Shown one piece after another: positions 60,601 through 64,000 of a stretch of 64,000 bases of DNA (positions are counted from its first letter, which is position 1; every line of letters begins with the position of its first letter). The DNA lies in contig JAVYIG010000113.1 in NCBI GenBank assembly GCA_035222895.1, positions 771,501-835,500 of the forward strand. The letters run 5' to 3'. The notes beneath the pieces were generated by a model that was given only the letters and a program-made list of their open reading frames with translations, did no database searches and was not told the DNA's origin. This DNA comes from Strongylocentrotus droebachiensis. Taxonomy: Eukaryota; Echinodermata; Echinoidea; Camarodonta; Strongylocentrotidae. Made by a program: the position numbers and the translations under genes.

Positions 60601-63403
60601 GTCAGCTGCGACCATGAACATTTCAGAATATGTAGATGTGATATATAATTTCAAATTGGGAATAGCTAATCGGTCGATTTTATTCAAGAAACATTGTTTT
60701 ATAGCTTAATTAATATCTTGACCTTGAGAGGGAGCTATCCACAATGAGTTTATTATTTACAATTTCATAACTTCAGACTCGATCACTGGCGACAACGATC
60801 ACTGAATATTGTGGGATCGCATATGCTTCAATATGTTCATTTGAACCAAATTCATGACCCCATACCAAAACTTTGTATTACCTTTAAGAAACAAATAGCA
60901 TGCCTCGGATAAGAAATAATGGTAATTATGATTTAGACTTCATCAAGGTTAATACAATATTCAGAAACCTTGGACTGTGAAGCTGCAGCAGACATTCCTA
61001 GGTAGAATTTGTCATCCAGGCGCGCGTCAATGTCCAACCTTCGTAAGTTCGGGAATGTGAAAAGACGTACTGCTACATGTGATGATGATGCGTTAGCTTC
61101 GAAGGACATGCTAACACCCACTGTTTCACGAATCGAGGAACTTCTTCGTACCTGTACAACAAATAAATTTTCAGCATTCGATCTATAAATAGTAATTTCA
61201 ATAACTATAATCAAACATCCCATGCTAATAGTTTAATTTGTGCAAAACATTCTAATAGCATGCATTAGTTTCGTAAAAAAAAATGAATACACCATGTTAT
61301 TTTATTGATTTCTACACCATAAGGCTAGATTCTGACAGCTTGTTCAATTGTATGTTCTTGTATATAGCATGAATATAAACACACATTCTTATTTTCACGA
61401 ACAGTGCATTGTGGAAGGTGATATGAACAAGACCAAAAAAAATAGACAATAATTTGTTTTAATTATCTGTAAAAAGTATACCTGAAATGTGGATAGCTAT
61501 TGAGGTAGTTATGGAGGGTATATTGAAAATAGAATGACCAATACATTATATAGTTCGTCTGGTTGGCAGAGCTATTTTTCTTTGATTAGTCTTTGTTTAA
61601 TCCTTGCAATACGTTGTAATACAGCCCACTATACTACTATGACAACATGGCAGTTCTAAATGATTATGGGTCAGAATGCTGCGAAGCAATTAATAGACGG
61701 TTTATTTTGTAGGTTTATATGTAGTTATTCTTTTGTTTGTAGCCAAATTTGCAAATGAAATTACTGAAAGCTCTACAGATGACAGTATTCCCTCAATATA
61801 ATCAAATTTGTAATTTGATAAATGAAAATGAATACGTCTATTATTCTATTCACGAAACTTACTACTTCCATCACCATTGGTTCCAGTGTGAAGAGATATG
61901 CGGCGGTTGGAACCTGATAATGTAACGAAAGACGTTTCTTCGTCCATAACAGGTTCCTGACGTGATCAATGGCAGCTGAATCATGACATTCAAAAGCACA
62001 CTGACTGATTATCCCCACGTCATCAAATTTCTTGCATAGGGCTTCCAAGACCGACTTTCCTACTTCACCTCCATGAGCTGCAGTGAAGCACAAGACATAA
62101 CTGAATTCCTTGAAGTCTTCTAAAAGAGTGTCTGCCAGGATTCTGTTGAATTCTTGACGATCTTCGTGGAACAGCGATGCAAGGTAGTCACTCGCTATGT
62201 ACTCCTGCTGTAACTTATGAGGGAAAGAGAATTCTTGGATGAATTGCTTTCCCTCTTGTTGTCTGATTTCTTTTGAGGCTAACCTCCTTTTCCCACTCAG
62301 AATCCCAACCTGACATGCTAGTGTTGAAGCCTCATTGCAGGCTTCCATTTCGTCTTTGGTGAAGATAAGCTGATTTTTCAGCAACCCCTCGAAGGCCACA
62401 CGACCAACCTTTGTAATGGCTTCAGCCGCCTTCGCCATATGACATTGATATCCTCCCTCACTGTCAGTGTATCTTGAAGAATATTGTTCCCTAAGAGCGA
62501 AATCAATCTCTTTCATTAGTTGGGAGATTGTTTGTAGCTTCTCAGTTGTTTTGCGCTTAGATTCTACTTCCCACATGTAACACAGCATACAGCAAAAGAT
62601 TGGGAATGGTGCCATAAACTCAGAAATTACACTGTTAGTGTTTATGAAGTGAATGAGACTGGATGCAGAAGCTGTGTCGTTTTTGAAATACTGTTTGATG
62701 TATTCATGTGTGTTTTCTTTCGTAAAACCCTCAACCACTATGTAGGAGTACTTTTCATGAATTTTCGGAATGCTCTTGATTTGATCAACTCCAAATGGAC
62801 GTGAACTGATGAGAACGGATGTGTCAATAAATCTCTCCCTTCTTGCGATCGAGACGATAGCAAGCTCACTGTTTTTACGTTTTATGTCCATTTTAGCCTC
62901 ATCCAGTCCGTCCAGTAAGATCAGAACTTTCCTTTGATTCTCCTTGATGTATTTATCAATCCTTTCCCCTATAATATCTGTATCATCTGGGAAATGATTC
63001 ATAACGATATCACCAAAGAAGGGGCTATCTTCTATGTCTCGAAATGTTTCGTGAAAGAGAAGGGTGATATCTTGGAGACATTTTCCCGTCGCCCAATCGA
63101 GAGCTATTTTTGCAAATAATGTCGATTTGCCCACACCAGCTTCTCCAAGAAAGGCTAACCGTGTTATGAATCCTTTCTCAGTCTTTTTTTGAATGAAACT
63201 GAACAGATCCTCATATCGGATTTCTTTTTTCTGATCTCTTTTACACCCTAACATTAAATTGAGACTGACGAAGATATGCTGTAGCCATATGCGTGATTCG
63301 GGGTCCATAGGAGATACTTTGACCTCGCTAAATTCTTCGATATATCTAGCCTGTAATTTCTCTCTTAATCGTTGTACTTCGTCAGGCATCTCACCATGTT
63401 CAC
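33929..63403 (-). CDS. NACHT-LRR (NLR) immune receptor gene, 5' incomplete
   Basis: Exons on the minus strand are NACHT 63403-61863; LRR 61151-60969; ten 165-nt LRR exons (58628-58464, 57581-57417, 52403-52239, 48437-48273, 47093-46929, 46111-45947, 45256-45092, 44795-44631, 43974-43810, 43181-43017); 40023-39892; 36377-35998; and 34037-33929. Together they give about 1330 residues plus an N-terminal part outside the window. The NACHT domain has Walker A GEAGVGKST (63146-63120), Walker B LILLDGLDEA (62924-62895) and an SSRP sensor motif. NLRs are cytosolic STAND ATPases that oligomerise on ligand sensing by the LRRs; sea urchins have a few hundred. The NACHT exon starts in phase 1, implying an upstream effector exon (often DEATH). 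Junctions from the NACHT donor to the 36377 acceptor are all phase 0. No exon is broken. Confidence 0.9.
34226..34385 (-). mobile_element. SINE tail, same family as 6885-7085
   Basis: An (AAT)n tract at about 34231-34253 is followed by AGGCATTTGTATAGCGCCGT and CTATCTAGA, the reverse complement of the tail of the plus-strand SINE at 6.9 kb. The tRNA-like head is not evident, so this is a 5'-truncated copy. Confidence 0.65.
34930..35364 (+). mobile_element. MITE carrying a C2H2 zinc-finger fragment, copy 2
   Basis: Same element as 28745-29171 with the same ends and an exact 5-bp target duplication ATTTG (34925-34929 and 35365-35369). The zinc-finger fragment is retained; it differs at a handful of positions and in homopolymer lengths. 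It lies in the last intron of the NLR gene. Confidence 0.8.
35823..35875. repeat. (GA)n-rich tract
   Basis: GAGAGA-type purine repeat in the NLR intron, on the plus strand; pyrimidine-rich in the transcript. Confidence 0.85.
35998..36377 (-). CDS. NLR C-terminal LRR exon
   Basis: Acceptor CATGTATAG and donor ATAGA|GTGAGT. The 380-nt exon encodes several diverged LRRs (VTTLKLDW, LTHLHIQGY, LTKLSITLIEL, NLTSIE). Phase 0 in, phase 2 out. It has no close similarity to the tandem 55-residue modules. Confidence 0.85.
36516..37072. mobile_element. TTAA-flanked MITE, copy 1
   Basis: The left AGGGATAGTTGAGTTCTGTT and right AACAGAACTCAACTAACCCT are near-perfect inverted repeats of about 20 bp, flanked by TTAA on both sides (36512-36515 and 37073-37076). 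TTAA targets are typical of piggyBac-type and some Kolobok elements. The interior has no transposase. A second copy is at 47199-47714. Confidence 0.8.
37077..39891. other. NLR intron, unclassified repeat-like sequence
   Basis: No exon. The 37900-39480 stretch reads like an ancient interspersed repeat: a diverged phrase TTGGTATCATTxGAAAG appears at about 38100 and 38458, and AAAATGGCG phrases recur. It contains a palindromic TGACGTCA at about 38344. No terminal repeats were identified. Confidence 0.35.
39892..40023 (-). CDS. NLR LRR exon (132 nt)
   Basis: Acceptor CTTTGCACAG and donor ACACTG|GTAAGT enclose 44 codons, phase 0 at both ends, beginning IQTLRMGNVSITPCRLDSIL with the LRR strand LQSLSLRDI. 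It follows the tandem array and is not one of its copies. Confidence 0.85.
40024..43016. other. NLR intron
   Basis: No exon recognised. The 40910-41130 segment is notably GC-richer than its surroundings but has no open frame with splice sites. About 41730-41748 reads GTCACGCCGCCCCTG, like the end of a DNA transposon whose other end was not found. A GA-rich tract lies at 42470-42550. Confidence 0.4.
43017..43181 (-). CDS. NLR tandem LRR exon 10
   Basis: 165 nt, 55 codons, phase 0/0. The acceptor reads CACTAG, so the TAG before the exon is splice-site sequence. Variable windows are THFRAD and YLGSM within IEEL…DLGS and LRLL…KLSD. Framework SHASSQYARGLCSMPKL. Confidence 0.85.
43810..43974 (-). 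CDS. NLR tandem LRR exon 9
   Basis: 165 nt, 55 codons, phase 0/0, acceptor CATCACCAG, donor AAAG|GTATAC. Variable windows NQTGGD and GLDSM; shares FMPNLR and FYSAMASEASRSK with exon 5 of the array. Confidence 0.87.
44631..44795 (-). CDS. NLR tandem LRR exon 8
   Basis: 165 nt, phase 0/0, same splice-site words. Variable windows KLRSAD and YLYAL; unusual IEEM at the start and KLSNEF in place of KLSDEF. Its intron to exon 7 is shortened to about 300 bp by loss of part of the repeat unit at about 44945. Confidence 0.87.
45092..45256 (-). CDS. NLR tandem LRR exon 7
   Basis: 165 nt, phase 0/0, acceptor TTACCAG, donor AAAG|GTTTAT. Variable windows QHTIAD and DMSYV; RGLF replaces RGLC. Confidence 0.87.
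45947..46111 (-). CDS. NLR tandem LRR exon 6
   Basis: 165 nt, phase 0/0. The acceptor is CACTAG, as in exon 10, and the donor is AAAG|GTAAAC. Variable windows YHSHAD and YLYKV; also KLRDEFYLEM, the most diverged helix of the set. Open throughout. Confidence 0.83.
46155..46267. mobile_element. 113-bp MITE with GGGACTTTTAGAT termini
   Basis: The left GGGACTTTTAGATTTGCG and right CGAATCTAAAAGTCCCC form inverted repeats. It interrupts the conserved intron phrase GAATAGTAATATTAAG, which confirms it as an insertion into the duplicated unit. Confidence 0.7.
46929..47093 (-). CDS. NLR tandem LRR exon 5
   Basis: 165 nt, phase 0/0. Variable windows KHEYTD and GLDSM. Second window and C-terminal half identical to exon 9. 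SHASSHYARGLCFMPNL framework. Confidence 0.87.
47199..47714. mobile_element. TTAA-flanked MITE, copy 2 (right end lost)
   Basis: Begins TAGGGATAGTTGAGTTTTGT, shares long phrases with 36516-37072 (AAATCGGTTCAGAGA, AACCATGCACT, GGCATTTGCGGTCT) and stops short of the right inverted repeat, joining directly to the duplicated intron sequence ACTTAGACTTTT. Confidence 0.7.
48273..48437 (-). CDS. NLR tandem LRR exon 4
   Basis: 165 nt, phase 0/0. Variable windows IHMEAD and NLNNA; begins IEKL like exon 7. Confidence 0.87.
48828..49198. mobile_element. Long-inverted-repeat MITE with histone-type 3' end signals
   Basis: Begins CAGTAGGCTTGCGGGTGCAC and ends with its complement; flanked by TA on both sides, with CAGT termini as in Tc1/mariner elements. 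The arms are about 120 bp. The right arm (plus strand) holds the stem-loop GTCCTTTTCAGGAC (49086-49099) followed nine bases later by CAAGAAAGA (49110-49118), then a second stem-loop GAGTCCTTTTCAGGACTC (49130-49147). The left arm has the same order on the minus strand (48945-48930, then 48920-48912). This is the architecture of sea urchin replication-dependent histone mRNA 3' ends. The core at 48950-49080 is unidentified. Confidence 0.7.
49655..50401. mobile_element. 747-bp insertion in the LINE, with hairpin end and tRNA-like core
   Basis: Flanked by TATA on both sides (49651-49654 and 50402-50405); removing it restores the LINE reading ATTTATATACTATTGCTGG. Its right end is a 165-bp hairpin (50238-50402) with arms AGTATTAATGACTGC and GCAGTCATTAATACT. 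At 50103-50180 it contains a decayed tRNA-like stretch (TAGCCGAGTGGTCTAAGCG, then ATTCGAATCCC). It is a non-autonomous element of unknown class. Confidence 0.65.
50763..51196. repeat. 95-bp LINE segment duplicated around an AT-rich block
   Basis: GAACATGCTAAAGAGCGACG through GGATGGATGCTGCACAAT occurs at about 50763-50857 and 51102-51196. Between them is an A/T-rich block of about 245 bp containing the palindromic GATATCGATCGCCGATATCG. Confidence 0.8.
52239..52403 (-). CDS. NLR tandem LRR exon 3
   Basis: 165 nt, phase 0/0. Variable windows KHMYAA and GLYSV; MVIEASTSK at the end. Its flanks are closest to those of exon 6 (GCACTTGTGACTAATGTTTA, AACATGCACCCC). Confidence 0.87.
52441..53280. other. 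NLR intron
   Basis: Continuation of the duplicated unit to about 52960, interrupted at about 52500-52760 by unrelated sequence. After 52960 it is unique AT-rich DNA. No exon seen. Confidence 0.45.
53282..53561 (-). CDS. Unidentified open frame with an acceptor-like start
   Basis: On the minus strand TATTGTCTTTTCAG precedes a 92-codon frame, MCDIWPADRPLTRAAILRG…HNCTGVIKLFGTLKFSPCG. The composition is protein-like, with Cys, Trp and Pro spread through it, and differs from neighbouring random frames. There is no convincing donor; it ends at a stop. It could be an exon fragment of an inserted gene or part of a transposon. The family is not recognised. Confidence 0.3.
54450..54990 (-). mobile_element. 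LINE 3' end, minus strand
   Basis: On the minus strand the frame IHNYNTRQRCHQPFARTNV…IKEWNSLPGDIKRIVQL is the standard C-terminus of a non-LTR reverse transcriptase, ending near 54683. The sequence to 54450 would be its 3' UTR. It is adjacent to a plus-strand endonuclease fragment. Confidence 0.65.
55020..55560 (+). mobile_element. LINE endonuclease fragment, plus strand
   Basis: Apurinic-endonuclease pieces are readable: LHFLHLNVRSIF near 55025, AFTETWLNNK near 55120, VVGILYRPPKK near 55205 and VIDLGISDHSFTFC near 55490. The frame is broken in several places. It lies head-to-head with the LINE 3' end at 54450-54990. Confidence 0.7.
55565..57078 (+). mobile_element. CR1-type LINE, 5'-truncated
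   Basis: Reverse transcriptase in order: DWRKANITPLFKKGA (about 55605), YRPVSSTCTCCKLLEHIID, HAFRKHRSCESQL, AFDVIPHQHLLMKLD, TPRGTVLGPHLFLLHIND (about 56050) and TPLFADDCLLYRPI (about 56135). The thumb and C-terminal region then run to FENAVTKELFSKM. The 3' end is a (TCAA)n microsatellite at about 57055-57075, typical of CR1. It has a few frameshifts and stops and is inactive. It sits in the intron between NLR exons 3 and 2. Confidence 0.88.
57417..57581 (-). CDS. NLR tandem LRR exon 2
   Basis: 165 nt, phase 0/0, open. Variable windows THLCSG and NLDDM; DLGS is GLGS here. No in-frame ATG lies upstream, so it is easily missed by simple ORF searches. Confidence 0.87.
57864..58073. mobile_element. 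210-bp MITE with CACTGTGAAAG termini
   Basis: CACTGTGAAAGAGTTTGG at the left and CCAACCTTTTCACAGTG at the right are inverted repeats. It interrupts the duplicated-unit phrase GAGACCGTGTCTTTT. The interior repeats TTGCCCAA and TTGGGCAA. Confidence 0.7.
58464..58628 (-). CDS. NLR tandem LRR exon 1
   Basis: 165 nt, phase 0/0, acceptor CTCATCACCAG, donor AAAG|GTATAC. Variable windows KHFSLD and DLSYV. First intact module of the array in transcript order. Confidence 0.88.
59095..59400. repeat. Tandem unit that has lost its LRR exon
   Basis: Carries the same downstream flank as the exon-bearing units (GCATAGCCACACTATTTATC, GTTGAGTTTGAAGAATGCAA, ATCGTTTCCAATA) and the same upstream flank (GTCATTGCCATTAATGTAAC, then a GA tract). 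The exon and both splice sites are absent; the join is at about 59290-59295. Confidence 0.85.
59722..60090. mobile_element. MITE with TACTATGTCCC terminus, copy 2
   Basis: GATACTATGTCCCTTTTGCA and about 150 bp beyond match 15655-15800. A weaker match continues to GAAAATCAGACTATTTACTT. The right inverted repeat is not clear. Confidence 0.6.
60363..60449. mobile_element. 87-bp MITE with CAGT…ACTG ends
   Basis: CAGTCAAACCTGTCTA at the left and GGAGGTTTTACTG at the right are inverted repeats. A TA lies at the right edge, as for Tc1/mariner-derived MITEs. Confidence 0.55.
60969..61151 (-). CDS. NLR first LRR exon (183 nt)
   Basis: Acceptor TTGTTGTACAG and donor CCAAG|GTTTCT, 61 codons, phase 0/0. 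Encodes a diverged version of the module: VRRSSSIRETVGVSMSFEAN, then FPNLRRLDIDARLDDKFYLG and SAAASQSK. It is probably the ancestor or an early sister of the tandem set. Confidence 0.85.
61152..61862. other. NLR intron between NACHT and LRR exons
   Basis: AT-rich; nothing else recognised. Confidence 0.5.
61863..63403 (-). CDS. NLR NACHT exon
   Basis: 1541 nt. The acceptor CTCTTTCCTTTTCAG before 63403 lies inside a longer open frame that begins at 63470, so the first 22 codons of that frame are probably intronic. Coding starts in phase 1 at the residues GEHGEMPDEVQ. Walker A GEAGVGKSTLF is at 63146-63114, Walker B LILLDGLDEA at 62924-62895 and SSRPFGVDQ follows. A helical region (winged-helix/HD2-like) then runs on to LEPMVMEV. 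The donor GTA|GTAAGT after 61863 is phase 0. The domain looks complete. Confidence 0.93.
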
Positions 63404-64000
63404 CTGAAAAGGAAAGAGGATCAGAACAAGATACAGACGAGCGTAAGGATGATGGGTCGATTAACAACATCTCACCGTAGTGCGGGAGGGGTGGGGGGGG
63501 GGGGGGGGTCTTGGGGCTGCATCTAGAAGGAAAAATTCACGCCTCCCTAAAAAACAAAATACAAAAACGGAGTAATAAGAAAGGGCCTTCCTACTACCAC
63601 AATTTTTGTTATGAGTCTATTGATTCAATCCAATTCATATACGGTCAAGCCATTTTCGCAACATTATAGTTAGCCATATAGCCCTTCAAGCCATATCATA
63701 TGCTTTTTATTTGTACCCATACAGTTCACGTTATTGGCCTATATAGGCTCGTGAAGTTTCTTCGAAAACCGAGGGAAGATACGCGACGATCAGTGGACAA
63801 TTAGGGGGCATCTGACAACCCATCCTGGCGTAAATCTCTGTCAATGATTTGTGTTTTGCAATGTCCAGTCATACGTCATCCTGACAAAGTTTGAGTCAGA
63901 GTTAATGTGTAGACAAAGACAGACCGAACGGTACCACTAGACCAAGTCACATCTACCCAACTGTTTGGTTCATTGTTATGCTACTTGTGGATACACATGC
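63404..64000. other. Sequence upstream of the NACHT exon
   Basis: Probably an intron of the NLR gene. It contains a run of about 16 G at 63492-63508. No DEATH, CARD or other effector exon is visible before the window ends. Confidence 0.5.

Noticed and set aside
63403-63470. N-terminal 22 codons of the NACHT open frame as real coding sequence
   Set aside because: They lie upstream of a strong splice acceptor and carry no domain signature.

Overview
The window looks like invertebrate deuterostome nuclear DNA, most probably echinoderm and best fitting a sea urchin. It is AT-rich and intron-rich, and crowded with short DNA transposons, LINE and SINE debris and simple repeats. It carries a NACHT-LRR (NLR) innate-immune gene of the kind greatly expanded in sea urchins. 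One repeat in that gene holds a histone-type 3' end signal (stem-loop followed by CAAGAAAGA), an arrangement classically described in sea urchins. The species assignment is inference. Nothing retroviral, LTR-like or Polinton-like was recognised.

Layout. 1-5 kb: non-coding sequence with two DNA transposons and a few possible 3' exons. 5-20.8 kb, minus strand: an orthologue of MORN1 (MORN repeat-containing protein 1). Ten exons (20764 to 10375) join in consistent phase. Two candidate 3' exons follow, at 6664-6828 and 5039-5188. Intron 1 holds a multi-armed palindrome cluster, and other introns hold a 143-bp minisatellite, tandem copies of an exon end and decayed copies of the terminal exon. 20.8-27.8 kb: the MORN1 promoter region, then an unidentified minus-strand gene whose 3' exons lie at 23.5-25.1 kb, with a hAT-like transposon next to it. 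The region is bracketed by an inverted pair of about 130-bp repeats. 28-33.9 kb: non-coding, with a G-rich minisatellite, degenerate repeats and a MITE that carries a zinc-finger fragment.

33.9-63.4 kb, minus strand: one large NLR gene. A 1.54-kb NACHT exon is followed by a 183-nt LRR exon, ten tandem LRR exons of exactly 165 nt each, a 132-nt LRR exon, a 380-nt LRR exon and a short terminal exon. Every junction between the NACHT exon and the 380-nt exon is phase 0, so any number of the modules can be included or skipped without a frameshift. All ten tandem modules are open. Their differences concentrate in two short windows of the LRR unit. The duplicated introns contain LINEs, MITEs, CU-rich tracts and one unit that has lost its exon. 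The N-terminal effector domain of the NLR should lie beyond the right edge of the window.

Functional sense. MORN1 and the NLR are unrelated neighbours on the same strand. The NLR is the candidate system of interest: a modular recognition domain built from interchangeable in-frame exons, comparable in logic to other expanded LRR receptor systems. Alternative splicing or copy-number variation of the array is inferred and not shown by the sequence.
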